Shown: one piece after another, positions 8,094 to 21,425 of the stretch
How the letters are laid out: the number at the start of each line of letters is the position of its first letter
Position numbering within the stretch: position 1 is the first letter of the stretch
Source of the DNA: an uncultured SAR86 cluster bacterium
Lineage (GTDB): Bacteria; Pseudomonadota; Gammaproteobacteria; Magnimaribacterales; D2472
Direction: 5' to 3'
DNA: 46,543 nt
Assembly (NCBI GenBank): GCA_902602595.1
Contig: CACKRJ010000008.1
Location: forward strand, 1 to 46,543
Program-made: the position numbers and the translations under genes
The notes under the pieces: model-generated
What the model was told of the DNA's origin: nothing
The model's input: only the letters and a program-made list of their open reading frames with translations
Databases searched by the model: none

Positions 8094-8738
8094 ATGGTAG
8101 AGTACAGTTCAGATGAAGAAAGATTTTCAGCTTTTGTTAATTTTTTTAAAGATAATAAAAATACCTTATTAATTAGCTTCTTTCTTCTTGCATCCATTCT
8201 TGTTTCTTCAATAGGTTATAAGTCATATATTACATCGCAGAATTTAAAAGCAGCTGAAATATATGATGCATGGTTTGTGAATCTTTCTGCTGAGTCAAAG
8301 AGCGCATTAGAAGACAAAGAAAATTTTAATAAGCTTCAAGAAGAATATCCAAGTACAGGATATGCTCAACTTGCAAGAATGATCAGAGGCTCATCTCTTG
8401 CAAAAGAAGGTGACCTTGATGCAGCACTAATTGATTTTAGAGAACTTTTAGATGTATCTTCAGGTTTTTTTGGAAATGATATTTTGAACTCAATTGCAAA
8501 AATTAACATAGCGAGAATTGAACTAAGTAAAGAGAATTATTCTAATGTACTGGAAGTTTTAGAATCATTTAACTCAGAATCTGAGCATCCGCTTGTTTAT
8601 GAGGTCAAAGGTGATGCTTTAGCAGGACTCAAAAAAAATGACTTGGCCCTAAACCAGTATTCATTGGCTCTTGAGAATTCTCAGAATGAATCACTCAGGT
8701 CTCTTTTGAAGATGAAGATAAATCAAATTAATAACTAG
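8094..8738 (+). CDS. yfgM: YfgM-like membrane-anchored TPR protein
   Basis: A 214-residue protein with a cytosolic N-terminus (EYSSDEERFSAFVNFFKDNK), one membrane segment at about residues 24-44, and a periplasmic helical-repeat domain of TPR type. In E. coli YfgM is attached to SecYEG and works with periplasmic chaperones. Identification rests on domain layout plus its exact position between hisS and bamB, as in E. coli. A clear GGAGAG lies just before the ATG. Individual TPR motifs are weak to the eye. Confidence 0.88.
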   Translation: MVEYSSDEERFSAFVNFFKDNKNTLLISFFLLASILVSSIGYKSYITSQNLKAAEIYDAWFVNLSAESKSALEDKENFNKLQEEYPSTGYAQLARMIRGSSLAKEGDLDAALIDFRELLDVSSGFFGNDILNSIAKINIARIELSKENYSNVLEVLESFNSESEHPLVYEVKGDALAGLKKNDLALNQYSLALENSQNESLRSLLKMKINQINN

Positions 8739-8743
8739 CACTC

Positions 8744-9889
8744 ATGAAAAATAATATATTCCTAAGTATTATTTTAATACTTGTCTCTTCATGCTCAACA
8801 TTGGCTTTTTGGCAAGATGATTCAGATGTTGAGGTGATTGAACCTGTTGCTCTTCAATCTTTTAAAAATGAATATCCACTTTCCATAAAATGGAAAAAAT
8901 CTTTTAAAGGAGAGAATAGCTTAGGATCTTTCAAGCCCTCTTTTTATTCAGGTAACATGTTGGTTGCTGATCCTGAAGGAAATATTTATTCACTTAGTCC
9001 ACAATCTGGAAAAGAGAATTGGAAGATCAAACTTGATCATGAGCTAGCAGCAGGTATAGCTTCTGGATTTGGTAAATTGATCGTATCAGATACAAATGGT
9101 TTTGTTATTGCAATTGACTCAAATACACAAGAGATTCTCTGGAAAAAAAATATTGGTGGCGAAGTTTTGTCAAATTCACTTGTAAGCGCCTCATTAATTC
9201 TTGCAAAAAATTCTGTGGGTGAATTAGTTGCCTTGAATTCTTTATCAGGAGAAACAGAATGGTCTTTTAGATCGCAATTACCAGCTTTGACGGTCCGTGG
9301 AACCGGCGAATCTATTATTGAAGATAACGTTGTCTTTTCTACTTTTGATAACGGACGGCTTGGAGCCTTTCAGCTAGAAACAGGTTTCTTTCTTTGGGAT
9401 GCACCTATTTCTTTTGTAGAGGGATCATCAGAGCTTGAGAATTTAATAGATGCTGACTCAGCACCAGTAATAGCAAAGCAACTAATTTTTGCCACTAATT
9501 ATCAAGGCAATTTAACAGCTTTTGATATTGCTCAAAAGAGACCTGTGTGGAATGCAAATGCCTCGTCATTTTTTTCTCCAATTGTTGCTAATAATATGAT
9601 TATGGTGATTCAAGATGATGGATCAATCATTTCGTTCTCTCTCGCTAATTTATCTCCTTCATGGGCTTCTAAAGAGTACTTAAGAAGACAGTTATCTAGT
9701 GGAGCTGCATATAAAAATTTATTACTGGTTGGAGATTTAGATGGATATGTTCATGTAATTAATCCAATGACAGGAATTACCGTTGGGAGAAAGAAAGTAT
9801 CTAGAAACCCTGTAATGAATATTGTTACTTTTAGAGATTTTGCATACGTTATTGATCGGGATTCTAATATAGTTGCAATCAAGCTCTAA
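8744..9889 (+). CDS. bamB: Outer-membrane assembly lipoprotein BamB
   Basis: BamB is the beta-propeller lipoprotein of the BAM complex and helps BamA insert outer-membrane proteins. The N-terminus is a lipoprotein signal: hydrophobic run LSIILILVSS then Cys17 as the lipidation site. Repeated propeller blades follow, with PQQ-like signatures (SPQSGKENWKIK, NSLSGETEWSF, IAQKRPVWNA, NPMTGITVGRK). Length is 381 residues (E. coli 392). It lies between yfgM and der, the E. coli order. Together with the bamC tail at the window start, this indicates a normal BAM machine. Confidence 0.96.
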   Translation: MKNNIFLSIILILVSSCSTLAFWQDDSDVEVIEPVALQSFKNEYPLSIKWKKSFKGENSLGSFKPSFYSGNMLVADPEGNIYSLSPQSGKENWKIKLDHELAAGIASGFGKLIVSDTNGFVIAIDSNTQEILWKKNIGGEVLSNSLVSASLILAKNSVGELVALNSLSGETEWSFRSQLPALTVRGTGESIIEDNVVFSTFDNGRLGAFQLETGFFLWDAPISFVEGSSELENLIDADSAPVIAKQLIFATNYQGNLTAFDIAQKRPVWNANASSFFSPIVANNMIMVIQDDGSIISFSLANLSPSWASKEYLRRQLSSGAAYKNLLLVGDLDGYVHVINPMTGITVGRKKVSRNPVMNIVTFRDFAYVIDRDSNIVAIKL

Positions 9890-9903
9890 AATGCCTTTTG
9901 AAA

Positions 9904-11295
9904 ATGTTAAATTCAATAGCAATTCTTGGTCGACCGAATGTAGGGAAGTCTTCTCTATTCAATAAGCTTACAAAAAGTAGAAATGCAATTGTTTCTGATT
10001 TTTCGGGGCTCACTAAAGATAGAAATTTTGGTTATGCCTCAATAAAAGACCAACAATATTTAGTAATTGATACTGGTGGAGTTGGATCTGAGATTACAGA
10101 ATTTAGTACAGCAATAACTGAGCAGGCGCTGATAGCTGCTGAGGATTCAAACTTAGTTTTATTATTAATTGATGCTTCAGAAAACCTAACAGCGGATGAT
10201 ATCGATTTGTTTCAATCAATTCGAAAAATGAATAAAAATTTTTTTGTTGTTTTAAATAAAATTGATATTAAAAAAAGATCAAATGCAAAAGAAGATCTGT
10301 TAGAGCTTGGCTGTGGAGATATACTTGAAATCAGCGCAGAACATTCGCATGGTATCAAGGAATTACAAACTTATATTTCAAAAAAATTTATTGATCTTGA
10401 TGAAAGAGATAGCGAAGATCCTCAAGGAACAAAAATAGCTGTAATCGGTAGACCAAATGCAGGCAAATCTACTTTCATCAATCAATTTACAAAACAGGAC
10501 CGTTTAATTGTTTCTGATGTGCCTGGGACAACTATCGATTCTATCCATGTGCCTTTTGTATTTGATGATGAAGATTTTATTTTTATTGATACTGCTGGCA
10601 TTAGAAAGAAATATAAGCAAAGTCATGCAGTTGAATATTTTTCCTATGTTAGGGCAATGCATGCTGTCGATGAATCAGATATTGTTTTAATGTTAATTGA
10701 TGCCTCAGAAGGAATAGTAGATCAGGATCTTAGAATTTTGAATTTGATAAGAGGGTATGGAAAGCCAGTCGTTGTTGCTTTAAACAAAATTGATGAGCTT
10801 TCAGAGGATCACTTATCTGATCTCAAAGAAACTAAAAAATTTCAGAACTCTGCTTTGAATGATTTAATCCTGATTGAAATTTCAGCACTACAAAAACGAG
10901 GATTTCGAAGACTTTTTAATACTCTTGCCAAAGTAAATAAATTAGCAAAAACTAAATTTTCTACAGGTAAGTTAAATAAGTTGCTTGCAAAGTTTGCTAA
11001 CTCTACAAATACCCCAAATGTTTCAGGAAGGCAAATTAAAATGAGATATGTCCATTTTGGTGGTATTCACCCAACAAAATTTATAATACATTCAAATATT
11101 GCAAGTAAAATTCCCTCACATTACAAACGCTACTTAGTTAATTCATTTAGAGAAGAGCTTAATTTAAAAAGTGTTGAGTTAAGTGTTATTTTTAAAAAGG
11201 GGGAAAATCCATTTAAGGGCAAGGTTAATAAGTTGTCTCCAAGACAAATAAAAAAGAAAAAACGACTAATTAAATATACAAAAAAAAATAAGTAA
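9904..11295 (+). CDS. der: Ribosome-assembly GTPase Der (EngA)
   Basis: Der has two tandem GTPase domains and acts in 50S subunit maturation. Domain 1 has GRPNVGKS at about residue 9, DTGGV and NKID; domain 2 has GRPNAGKS, DTAGIRKK and a second NKID; a KH-like C-terminal domain and a lysine-rich tail follow. I chose ATG 9904 because MLNSIAILGRPN aligns with the usual Der start; TTG 9898 would add two residues. Length 463 (E. coli 490). It is the last gene before the terminator at 11306. Confidence 0.96.
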   Translation: MLNSIAILGRPNVGKSSLFNKLTKSRNAIVSDFSGLTKDRNFGYASIKDQQYLVIDTGGVGSEITEFSTAITEQALIAAEDSNLVLLLIDASENLTADDIDLFQSIRKMNKNFFVVLNKIDIKKRSNAKEDLLELGCGDILEISAEHSHGIKELQTYISKKFIDLDERDSEDPQGTKIAVIGRPNAGKSTFINQFTKQDRLIVSDVPGTTIDSIHVPFVFDDEDFIFIDTAGIRKKYKQSHAVEYFSYVRAMHAVDESDIVLMLIDASEGIVDQDLRILNLIRGYGKPVVVALNKIDELSEDHLSDLKETKKFQNSALNDLILIEISALQKRGFRRLFNTLAKVNKLAKTKFSTGKLNKLLAKFANSTNTPNVSGRQIKMRYVHFGGIHPTKFIIHSNIASKIPSHYKRYLVNSFREELNLKSVELSVIFKKGENPFKGKVNKLSPRQIKKKKRLIKYTKKNK

Positions 11296-11305
11296 TTTAA
11301 TTATT

Positions 11306-11328
11306 TGTAGTATAACTACATTTTTTTT
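11306..11328 (+). terminator. Probable Rho-independent terminator after der
   Basis: A 6-bp inverted repeat TGTAGT (11306-11311) and ACTACA (11315-11320) with a 3-base loop is followed at once by eight T (11321-11328). The stem is short and AT-rich, so strength is uncertain, but it is well placed to end the ndk-to-der unit before the sdh operon. Confidence 0.6.
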
Positions 11329-11366
11329 ATCTCTTAAATACTTTAGATATTGCGTTTAGTTAGATA

Positions 11367-11443
11367 TTGACATTTCTATGCATATAAAATCAAATGCTAC
11401 TACATATTAAAAATTGGGCATTTAACAAAATGATTGCTACAAT
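11367..11443 (+). promoter_or_regulatory. Candidate promoters for the sdh-suc operon
   Basis: In the 178-base gap before sdhC there is a perfect -35 box TTGACA (11367-11372) with a weak -10 TCAAAT 17 bases on (11390-11395). There is also an extended -10, TGCTACAAT (11435-11443), preceded by a poor -35 TTGGGC (11414-11419). Either could drive the operon. GAAGGGA (11463-11469) is the Shine-Dalgarno of sdhC. I see no RNA gene in the gap. Confidence 0.4.
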
Positions 11444-11473
11444 CTATTTAAGTTAAATGTATGAAGGGAACAT

Positions 11474-11869
11474 TTGTCTATTAACCACAATAAAATTAGG
11501 CCAGTCTATATAAATCTTTTTCAGATAAAGTTGCCTGTATCTGCTATATCATCAATTACCCATAGATTAGCTGGCGTATATATTTTTTTTATTACCCTCC
11601 CTCTTTCTTTATATCTTCTATATTTTTCAACTAAAAGTTATAATGATTTTATGATCCTAAAGAATAATTTAAGCAACTCATTTTTTTTATCAACATTTGT
11701 TACTTTTAGTTTTCTAGTTTACGCATACCATATCTTAACTGGTGTTCGACATTTGCTTCAGGATCTTCATATCGGTGAATCTCTTAGTGCTTCTAAAGCT
11801 TCATCTTATTTAGTTTTTTGTTTGTGGCTTTTGCTGGCTTTGTTTGCTTTTTCGAGACTATACGTATGA
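11474..11869 (+). CDS. sdhC: Succinate dehydrogenase cytochrome b556 subunit
   Basis: One of two membrane anchors of complex II; it holds heme b and part of the ubiquinone site. The 131 residues have three membrane segments (about 33-53, 71-93, 109-128). SSITHRLAGV near residue 26 is the quinone-site motif with its conserved Ser and Arg, and HILTGVRHLLQD near 86 provides the heme-ligand histidine. The start is TTG, correctly spaced from GAAGGGA; there is no in-frame ATG that would preserve the N-terminus. The stop overlaps sdhD (ATGA). Confidence 0.93.
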   Translation: MSINHNKIRPVYINLFQIKLPVSAISSITHRLAGVYIFFITLPLSLYLLYFSTKSYNDFMILKNNLSNSFFLSTFVTFSFLVYAYHILTGVRHLLQDLHIGESLSASKASSYLVFCLWLLLALFAFSRLYV

Positions 11870-12225
11870 TTGGTTCTACTTTATTTTATGTTCAGCGTTT
11901 TTCTGCAGTATATTTATTAGCATATACTTTCTGGATCTCAGCATTCCTTATTACAAATAATCCTCTCGAATATAAAACCTGGACTGTTTTTACAAATCAA
12001 ATAGATTTTCTTGTTTTAACTTCTATTGCAGCCTTTGTATCCATCATTCACGCTTTTATTGGCTTATGGACTATTGGAACTGACTATTTTACTTCCAGAA
12101 CTCTTGGTTTTCTAAGCATGAGTTTTGCAAAATATGCAGACGTTATTAGAGGAACATATACATTTTTTTTCTCTCTTCTTGGTCTCTCAATTACTACAAT
12201 TATTTTACTTACAATCTGGAGTTAA
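11866..12225 (+). CDS. sdhD: Succinate dehydrogenase membrane anchor subunit
   Basis: Second membrane anchor of complex II. From ATG 11866 it has 119 residues and three membrane segments (about 13-30, 50-70, 95-117). HAFIGLWTIGTDYF near residue 62 carries the heme-ligand His and the conserved Asp-Tyr of the quinone pocket. The open frame extends upstream to 11818, but that would overlap sdhC by 52 bases; ATG 11866 forms the ATGA overlap used throughout this window and gives the family length (E. coli 115). Confidence 0.92.
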   Translation: MIGSTLFYVQRFSAVYLLAYTFWISAFLITNNPLEYKTWTVFTNQIDFLVLTSIAAFVSIIHAFIGLWTIGTDYFTSRTLGFLSMSFAKYADVIRGTYTFFFSLLGLSITTIILLTIWS

Positions 12226-12228
12226 ATA

Positions 12229-14013
12229 TTGAGCATCCTAAATTCATCTAATATTAAAACACTTGAATTTGATGTCCTTGTTATCGGTGGTGGTGGTTCT
12301 GGTATGAGGACTTCATTAGAACTTGCTAAGTCTGGATTAAGGACTGCAGTAGTTTCAAAAGTATTCCCAACTCGCTCTCATACTGTTTCTGCTCAGGGAG
12401 GGATAACTTGCGCAATTGCAAGTGCAGATCCACAAGATGACTGGCGTTGGCATATGTATGACACCGTAAAAGGCTCTGATTATATAGGTGATCAAGATGC
12501 AATTGAGTACATGTGTTCCGAGGGTCCAAAAGCAGTCTTTGAACTTGAGCACATGGGATTGCCTTTTTCAAGAACAGAAAATGGAAGAATTTACCAAAGA
12601 CCATTTGGAGGCCAATCTAAAGATTTTGGAAAAGGAGGCCAGGCTGCAAGAACATGTGCAGCTGCTGACAGAACAGGACATGCACTGCTTCATACACTTT
12701 ATCAAAATAATGTAAAAGAGGGCTCTAATTTCTTGAATGAATGGTTTGCGGTAGATCTTGTTCTAAATAAATTCAAAGAAGTTACAGGAGTGGTAGCATT
12801 TGCAATTGAATCGGGTGAAGTAGCATACCTTAAAGCTCAGGCAACAGTTTTGGCAACTGGTGGTGCAGGCAGGATCTACGCTTCAACTACCAATGCTCTA
12901 ATCAATACTGGAGATGGTCTTGGAATGTCTTTGAGAGCTGGAATTCCTGCACAAGATATGGAGATGTGGCAGTTTCATCCCACAGGAATATATGGAGCAG
13001 GCTCCCTTGTTACTGAGGGATGCAGAGGAGAGGGTGGCTATCTCATAAATAAGGATGGTGAAAGATTTATGGAAAGGTATGCTCCCAATGCAAAGGATCT
13101 TGCGGGTAGGGATGTAGTCGCTCGTTCAATGGTTTTAGAAATTCTCGAGGGAAGAGGATGTGGTGAAGATAAGGATCATGTATTTTTAAAGCTTGATCAC
13201 TTAGGCGCAGATGTCTTAAATGCAAAACTTCCAGGAATTTGTGAACTTTCTAGAACTTTTGCTGCAGTGGACCCAGTGTATGAACCAATTCCAGTAGTCC
13301 CAACATGTCACTACATGATGGGAGGTACCCCAACAAATATTCATGGCCAAGCATTCAAACTTAGTAGTTCAGATGATGACTACATACCAGGTTTATTTTC
13401 AGTTGGCGAGGCTGCTTGTGTTTCAGTCCATGGCGCAAATAGACTCGGAGGAAATTCATTATTAGATTTGGTGGTATTTGGTAGAGCGGCAGGACTGCAT
13501 ATTAATGAAGCTTTAAAATCAGGCGGAGGTGTTGCAAATTGTGATAATGATGACATTGATTTAGCACTTCATAATTTAAATAAACTTAATGAATCCTCCA
13601 GAGGATATGAGGTTTCGGCAGTAAAGAAAGAATTACAGGAAGTTATGCAGAACTATTTTGGTGTCTTTAGGCGAGGAGATTACATGGATAAAGGCGTCAC
13701 TGCATTAACAGAAATTAGGGAAAAAATAGAGAATCTTCACTTAAAAGATAAAAGCGCAGCTTTTAATACCAATAGAGTAGAAGCCATAGAGCTACAAAAC
13801 TTATTTGAGGTTGCTGAAGCTACCGCCATTTCATCCCTTCAAAGAACTGAAAGTAGAGGAGCTCATGCAAGAGAAGATTATCCAGACAGGGATGATGAGA
13901 ACTGGTTGTGTCATTCATTATATGATCCAACCACAAAAGTTTTAGGTAAAAGACATGTTAATTTTGAGCCATCTCAAGTTGATGCTTTTCCTCCAAAAGT
14001 AAGAACTTATTAA
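12229..14013 (+). CDS. sdhA: Succinate dehydrogenase flavoprotein subunit
   Basis: Catalytic subunit oxidising succinate to fumarate, with covalent FAD. The Rossmann motif is [15 protein letters not shown] (residues 18-32); His51 in [10 protein letters not shown] is the FAD-linked histidine; [21 protein letters not shown] near 250 contains the substrate-site residues; [11 protein letters not shown] and [13 protein letters not shown] follow. 594 residues (E. coli 588). Starts at TTG, 3 bases after the sdhD stop. Conservation is complete from end to end, so function is not in doubt. Confidence 0.98.
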   Translation: MSILNSSNIKTLEFDVLVIGGGGSGMRTSLELAKSGLRTAVVSKVFPTRSHTVSAQGGITCAIASADPQDDWRWHMYDTVKGSDYIGDQDAIEYMCSEGPKAVFELEHMGLPFSRTENGRIYQRPFGGQSKDFGKGGQAARTCAAADRTGHALLHTLYQNNVKEGSNFLNEWFAVDLVLNKFKEVTGVVAFAIESGEVAYLKAQATVLATGGAGRIYASTTNALINTGDGLGMSLRAGIPAQDMEMWQFHPTGIYGAGSLVTEGCRGEGGYLINKDGERFMERYAPNAKDLAGRDVVARSMVLEILEGRGCGEDKDHVFLKLDHLGADVLNAKLPGICELSRTFAAVDPVYEPIPVVPTCHYMMGGTPTNIHGQAFKLSSSDDDYIPGLFSVGEAACVSVHGANRLGGNSLLDLVVFGRAAGLHINEALKSGGGVANCDNDDIDLALHNLNKLNESSRGYEVSAVKKELQEVMQNYFGVFRRGDYMDKGVTALTEIREKIENLHLKDKSAAFNTNRVEAIELQNLFEVAEATAISSLQRTESRGAHAREDYPDRDDENWLCHSLYDPTTKVLGKRHVNFEPSQVDAFPPKVRTY

Positions 14014-14022
14014 TAATTAATA

Positions 14023-14760
14023 ATGATTAGTGTCAATATATATAGATATAACCCAGAAAAAGATAGTTTCCCCTATATGCAGACCTTTGAGTTTGAAAAA
14101 CCCAAAAGAGACATTATGGTTTTAGAGCTCCTCAACCAAATAAAGGAAAAAGATCCTACCATTTCTTACAGGAGATCTTGCAGAGAGGGAGTTTGTGGTT
14201 CAGATGGAATGAACATAAATGGAAAAAATGGTTTAGCATGCATAACTCCTTTATCCACAGTAATTAAAAAAAATAAGTTAGATCTTCGTCCTTTGCCGGG
14301 TCTTCCAGTTATAAGAGATCTAGTTGTTGATATGGCTGACTTTTATGCTCAGTATGAAAAAATTAAACCATTTCTTCAGAATGATACGCCTGTTGATATT
14401 GGAGAAAGACTTCAGTCCCCAGAGGATAGAGATAAATTAGATGGTCTTTATGAATGTATCTTGTGTGCTTGCTGTTCAACTAGCTGCCCATCCTTTTGGT
14501 GGAATCCAGATAAATTTGTTGGACCTGCAGCACTACTTCAAGCCTATCGATTTATTGCAGATTCAAGAGATACTAAAACAGCAGAAAGGCTTCAAAATTT
14601 ATCTGACCCATTTAGTGTTTATAGATGTCATGGAATTATGAACTGCGTCAGCGTTTGTCCTAAAGGACTAAATCCTAATGAAGCTATAGGCGAAATTAAA
14701 TCAATGTTGCTTTCAGGGAAGAATAAAGAAAACATTATTGCATCTGATGCAGTCAGCTGA
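14023..14760 (+). CDS. sdhB: Succinate dehydrogenase iron-sulfur subunit
   Basis: Carries electrons from FAD to quinone through three clusters. The [2Fe-2S] motif is SCREGVCGSDGMNINGKN with LAC after it (residues 55-78); the [4Fe-4S] motif is CILCACCSTSCP near 145; the [3Fe-4S] motif is CHGIMNCVSVCPKG near 205. Length is 245 residues, about 7 longer than E. coli. It follows sdhA by 9 bases and precedes sucA by 8, so the two complexes are almost certainly co-transcribed. It is a client of the isc system. Confidence 0.98.
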   Translation: MISVNIYRYNPEKDSFPYMQTFEFEKPKRDIMVLELLNQIKEKDPTISYRRSCREGVCGSDGMNINGKNGLACITPLSTVIKKNKLDLRPLPGLPVIRDLVVDMADFYAQYEKIKPFLQNDTPVDIGERLQSPEDRDKLDGLYECILCACCSTSCPSFWWNPDKFVGPAALLQAYRFIADSRDTKTAERLQNLSDPFSVYRCHGIMNCVSVCPKGLNPNEAIGEIKSMLLSGKNKENIIASDAVS

Positions 14761-14768
14761 CTTATAAA

Positions 14769-17582
14769 ATGAATAATATGGAAACATTTTGGTCAACCTC
14801 GCATACTGCTGGTGCTCAAAGTTCATACCTTGAATCTTTATATGATTTATATTTAAAGGATCCTACAGAAATTCCTGATGATTGGAGAATTTACTTTGAC
14901 TCATTGCCCAGTGTCAGTGATGAAGAGGAGGAGGTTTCGCACAAGGAAATTATTGATAGGTTTAAACAAGAAGAGGTAAATCCTTCTATTAATACCAAAT
15001 CTTCGGATAATATTTATCACTCCAAGCAAGCCAAAGTCATTCAATTAATTGAAGCTTATAGATCTAAAGGCCATTATAAAGCTAAGTTAGATCCACTGCG
15101 CTTAAAACCAACTCGCCACTGCGATGATTTAGAGCTCAGTTTTCACGATATAAGTGAATCAGATCTCTCAGAGGTTTTTGATACAGATACATTAAAAATA
15201 GAAAAAAAATCAGCATCTTTATCTGAAATCATAGAAGCATTAAAAAAAATATATTGTGGAACCTTAGGAATTGAGTTTAACCATATTTCATCATTGTCTG
15301 AAAGAGAATGGTTTCAAAAGAGATTGGAACCAAATTTAGGAAACTTAAGTTTTAATTCCGATGAACAAAAGTATATCTTACAACGTTTAAGCTCAGCTGA
15401 AGGCCTAGCAAAATATTTGACATCTAGATATCCAGGCATGAAAAGATTTGGAATTGATGGAGCTGAGTCTCTTATACCATTAGTCGATAGTTTAATTCAA
15501 AATTGTGGAATTTTTGGCGCTGAACAGATTTGTTTTGGGATGGCACATAGAGGAAGGCTTAATTTATTAGTAAATGTCTTGGGAAAATCTCCAAAAGAAT
15601 TATTCACTGAGTTCGAAGAAGATTATGAATTAGAAGGCGCAAGTACTGGAGATGTAAAATATCATCTTGGTTCCTCAACAAATATTTTAACTCCAAATGG
15701 GGAGGTGCATGTTTCATTGTCTAACAATCCATCTCACCTTGAGATTGTAGACCCTGTTGTTCTTGGCTCGGTAAGGGGTAGACAAGATAGATTAAAAGAC
15801 AAAAATAAAGAGCTAGTAGTACCAATTCTTATCCATGGTGATGCTTCATTTTCTGGGCAAGGAGTTGTAATGGAAACATTGCAAATGTCACAAACTAGAG
15901 GATATGGAGTCGGAGGTACTATCCACGTGATTGTTAATAATCAAATAGGTTTTACTACCTCCAATGAAGAAGACTCCCGATCAACGCAATATGCAACCGA
16001 TGTGGCAAAGATGATAGAAGCTCCAATTCTTCATGTAAATGGAGATGATCCAGAAATGGTAGTTTTTGCAGCAAAATTAGCATGTGAATATAGGCATAAT
16101 TTTAAAAAAGATATTATTTTGGATATGTTTTGCTATAGAAGAAGAGGGCACAATGAAGCTGATGAGCCTTCATCAACTCAACCAATCATGTATCAAAAAA
16201 TTTCTAAACAAGCATCTGTGAAATCCTCCTATCAAGATAAACTTATTTCAAGAGGTGTTGTTTCAAAATCTGAGTGTGATGAGTCAGAAAAAAGTTATAG
16301 GCTTGCAATTGAAAAAGGAGATTCTGTTGTCCACAATCTTGCCACAAAGCCAAATGAAGCGATGTGGTTTGATTGGACGCCATACATGGATCAGAGAGGG
16401 GACGCTAAAATTAAATCTTCTTTTGATCTAGATAGATTTAAAAATCTCGCACACGAAGCTTTTACTCCTCCTGAGAATTTTGTTTTACAGAAACAAGTCG
16501 AAAAAATTTTTTCTGATAGGCGGGAAATGGCTGATGGAAAAATTCCTGTCAATTGGGGTTTTGCCGAAAATATGGCATATGCAACACTTCTAGATCAAGG
16601 ATATCCAATAAGGTTCTCTGGTCAAGACATTAGAAGAGGAACATTTTCCCACCGACATGCTGTGATCGTCAATCAAGAGGATGGACTAGGCCATATGCCA
16701 TTAGTAAAAATTGCAGAAAACGCAGACACAACAATTGATATCTACGATTCCCTTCTATCAGAGGAGGCTGTTCTAGGTTTTGAATATGGTTATTCAGCTA
16801 CTAAACCGTCTGGATTGGTTATTTGGGAGGCTCAGTTTGGTGATTTTGCGAATGGGGCTCAAGTTGTTATAGATCAATTTATTGTTTCTGCTGAACATAA
16901 ATGGGAAAGGCTTTCTGGGCTTGTCATGTTGCTTCCTCATGGCTATGAGGGACAAGGTCCTGAACATAGTAGCGCAAGATTAGAAAGATATTTGCAATTA
17001 TGTGCAGATGAAAACATTCAAGTTTGTGTTCCGAGCACTCCATCTCAGATCTATCACCTTCTTAGGTTACAAGCAATAAGAAATATGAGAAGGCCTTTAA
17101 TTGTTATTTCTCCAAAAAGTTTACTTAGGAATCCTCAGGCTGTCTCCTCTCTTAAAAGCATAACCAATGGATCTTTTCAGTACGTTATAGATGATCCAAT
17201 TAAAAATTCTGATGAGGTAGAGAAAATTATTTTGTGTTCTGGGAAGATTTACTATGATCTTTTTGCTAAAAGAGAAGAACTTGGAATTAAAAATATTGCC
17301 TTAATAAGAATCGAACAACTTTATCCGTTTCCCTATGACACCCTTGAAAAAATTATCAAGCCATACAAGAATGCAACAAAATTTATTTGGTGTCAGGAAG
17401 AACCTAGTAATCAAGGAGCTTGGTTTAGTCACCGTCATAGATTGCAAATAGTTTTAGAGAGAATAAACTCCAATCAAATAGAATTAATTAGCAGAAAGGC
17501 ATCAGCAGCTCCATCTGTTGGTTTAAACAAATTACACATTCAACAACAAGAAGCTTTAGTTAATGAAGCCTTAAAATCCTAG
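14769..17582 (+). CDS. sucA: 2-oxoglutarate dehydrogenase E1 component
   Basis: Thiamine-diphosphate enzyme that decarboxylates 2-oxoglutarate and loads succinyl on the E2 lipoyl group. 937 residues (E. coli 933). Visible parts are the N-terminal E2-binding helix ([16 protein letters not shown]), [14 protein letters not shown] near 258, HLGSSTN and [14 protein letters not shown], the ThDP/Mg segment GDASFSGQG, and [13 protein letters not shown] near 455. The C-terminal transketolase-like half is intact ([20 protein letters not shown]). Met1 and Met4 are both possible starts; I kept the first. Confidence 0.98.
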   Translation: MNNMETFWSTSHTAGAQSSYLESLYDLYLKDPTEIPDDWRIYFDSLPSVSDEEEEVSHKEIIDRFKQEEVNPSINTKSSDNIYHSKQAKVIQLIEAYRSKGHYKAKLDPLRLKPTRHCDDLELSFHDISESDLSEVFDTDTLKIEKKSASLSEIIEALKKIYCGTLGIEFNHISSLSEREWFQKRLEPNLGNLSFNSDEQKYILQRLSSAEGLAKYLTSRYPGMKRFGIDGAESLIPLVDSLIQNCGIFGAEQICFGMAHRGRLNLLVNVLGKSPKELFTEFEEDYELEGASTGDVKYHLGSSTNILTPNGEVHVSLSNNPSHLEIVDPVVLGSVRGRQDRLKDKNKELVVPILIHGDASFSGQGVVMETLQMSQTRGYGVGGTIHVIVNNQIGFTTSNEEDSRSTQYATDVAKMIEAPILHVNGDDPEMVVFAAKLACEYRHNFKKDIILDMFCYRRRGHNEADEPSSTQPIMYQKISKQASVKSSYQDKLISRGVVSKSECDESEKSYRLAIEKGDSVVHNLATKPNEAMWFDWTPYMDQRGDAKIKSSFDLDRFKNLAHEAFTPPENFVLQKQVEKIFSDRREMADGKIPVNWGFAENMAYATLLDQGYPIRFSGQDIRRGTFSHRHAVIVNQEDGLGHMPLVKIAENADTTIDIYDSLLSEEAVLGFEYGYSATKPSGLVIWEAQFGDFANGAQVVIDQFIVSAEHKWERLSGLVMLLPHGYEGQGPEHSSARLERYLQLCADENIQVCVPSTPSQIYHLLRLQAIRNMRRPLIVISPKSLLRNPQAVSSLKSITNGSFQYVIDDPIKNSDEVEKIILCSGKIYYDLFAKREELGIKNIALIRIEQLYPFPYDTLEKIIKPYKNATKFIWCQEEPSNQGAWFSHRHRLQIVLERINSNQIELISRKASAAPSVGLNKLHIQQQEALVNEALKS

Positions 17583-17592
17583 AGAAATAATT

Positions 17593-18837
17593 ATGTCAAT
17601 AGAAATAAAGTCCCCAACATTTCCAGAGTCTGTAGCAGACGGAACCATTGCAAACTGGGTTAAGCAAGAGGGTGAATCTGTGAAGCAAGATGAAGTTATA
17701 GCAGAAATTGAAACCGATAAAGTTGTATTAGAAGTTGTCGCCCCGTTTGATGGTGTCATTTCCAAAGTCTTGAAACCAGCCGGTGAGGTTGTTTTGAGTG
17801 CTGAGTTAATAGCAGAATTTGAAAAGGGACAGCAGGTTGATAGCCAAGAAACATCAGATCCAGAAAATGTCTCTAAAACAATTGAGCAAAAAAACTCTGA
17901 TAATACCAATTTGAATGAATCTAAATCTAAAGAAAATGGACCCGCAGTTAAAAAATTACTGAAAGAGCATGACCTTGATGTTACTAGCATAGATGGATCA
18001 GGAAAAGATGGGAGGATTACCAAAGCAGATGTGGTGAATCACCTTGAGGAGTCTCATTCTAAAAAGCAAGAAATAAAGCCCGAAAGTGATATTCACAGTT
18101 CGGCTGCAGCTTTAACTCCTTCATTAACTTCAATGGATAGGCTTGAAGAAAGAGTGCCAATGTCACGGTTACGCTCAACTATTGCTAGTAGGCTTTTAAC
18201 CGTGAAGCAAGAAACAGCCATGCTTACAACATTTAATGAAGTAGATTTAAAACCAATTAAAGATTTAAGAGCAAAATTTGGTGAAGATTTTTATGCGGAG
18301 CATGGAGTCAAGCTTGGGTTCATGGGGTTCTTTGTCTTGGCATCAGTTCAGGCTTTAAAAAAGTTTCCAGTTGTGAATGCTTCAATCGATGGGCAAGATA
18401 TTGTTTATCATGGCTATCAGGATGTGGGTGTGGCTGTTTCAACCGATAGAGGTTTGGTCGTCCCAGTTATTAGAGATGCAAATCATTTAAGGCTACCAGA
18501 TGTTGAAAAGTCAATTCTTGATTTTTCTGATAAAGCGAGGAATGGAAAGCTTTCAATAGCCGAAATGCAAGGCGGCACATTCACAATTTCTAATGGAGGT
18601 GTTTTTGGATCATTGTTGTCTACTCCTATTTTAAACGCCCCACAAACTGCTATTTTGGGAATGCATAGTATTCAAGATCGTCCTGTTGCCATCGATGGAG
18701 AGATAGTTATCCGACCTATGATGTATTTAGCCTTGAGCTATGATCATAGGTTGCTGGATGGAAAGGAAGCAGTATCATTTCTAATCGCTATAAAAGACCA
18801 ACTTGAATCTCCTGAAAAACTACTTTTAAATTTATGA
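17593..18837 (+). CDS. sucB: Dihydrolipoyllysine succinyltransferase (2-oxoglutarate dehydrogenase E2)
   Basis: E2 core of the oxoglutarate complex. One lipoyl domain at residues 2-77 with lipoyl-lysine Lys43 in ETDKVVLEV; an acidic, Ser/Asn-rich linker; the small E1/E3-binding domain at about 116-152 ([24 protein letters not shown]); then the catalytic domain from about 180. The active-site motif [13 protein letters not shown] holds the catalytic His and Asp. 414 residues (E. coli 405). It lies 10 bases after sucA and 9 before lpdA. Confidence 0.98.
   Translation: MSIEIKSPTFPESVADGTIANWVKQEGESVKQDEVIAEIETDKVVLEVVAPFDGVISKVLKPAGEVVLSAELIAEFEKGQQVDSQETSDPENVSKTIEQKNSDNTNLNESKSKENGPAVKKLLKEHDLDVTSIDGSGKDGRITKADVVNHLEESHSKKQEIKPESDIHSSAAALTPSLTSMDRLEERVPMSRLRSTIASRLLTVKQETAMLTTFNEVDLKPIKDLRAKFGEDFYAEHGVKLGFMGFFVLASVQALKKFPVVNASIDGQDIVYHGYQDVGVAVSTDRGLVVPVIRDANHLRLPDVEKSILDFSDKARNGKLSIAEMQGGTFTISNGGVFGSLLSTPILNAPQTAILGMHSIQDRPVAIDGEIVIRPMMYLALSYDHRLLDGKEAVSFLIAIKDQLESPEKLLLNL

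Positions 18838-21421
<2,584 letters not shown>

Positions 21422-21425
<4 letters not shown>

Noticed and set aside
11296-11473. RNA gene or riboswitch in the der-sdhC gap
   Set aside because: Apart from the terminator hairpin and promoter-like boxes I see no cloverleaf, no 3' CCA and no recognisable riboswitch core.
11818-11865. Upstream start for sdhD (48 more bases)
   Set aside because: It would overlap sdhC by 52 bases; ATG 11866 gives the usual ATGA overlap and normal SdhD length.
12326-12604. Antisense and alternate-frame ORFs inside sdhA, groEL and other conserved genes
   Set aside because: They lie wholly within firmly identified genes, have no family resemblance and no start signals; they are by-products of codon bias.
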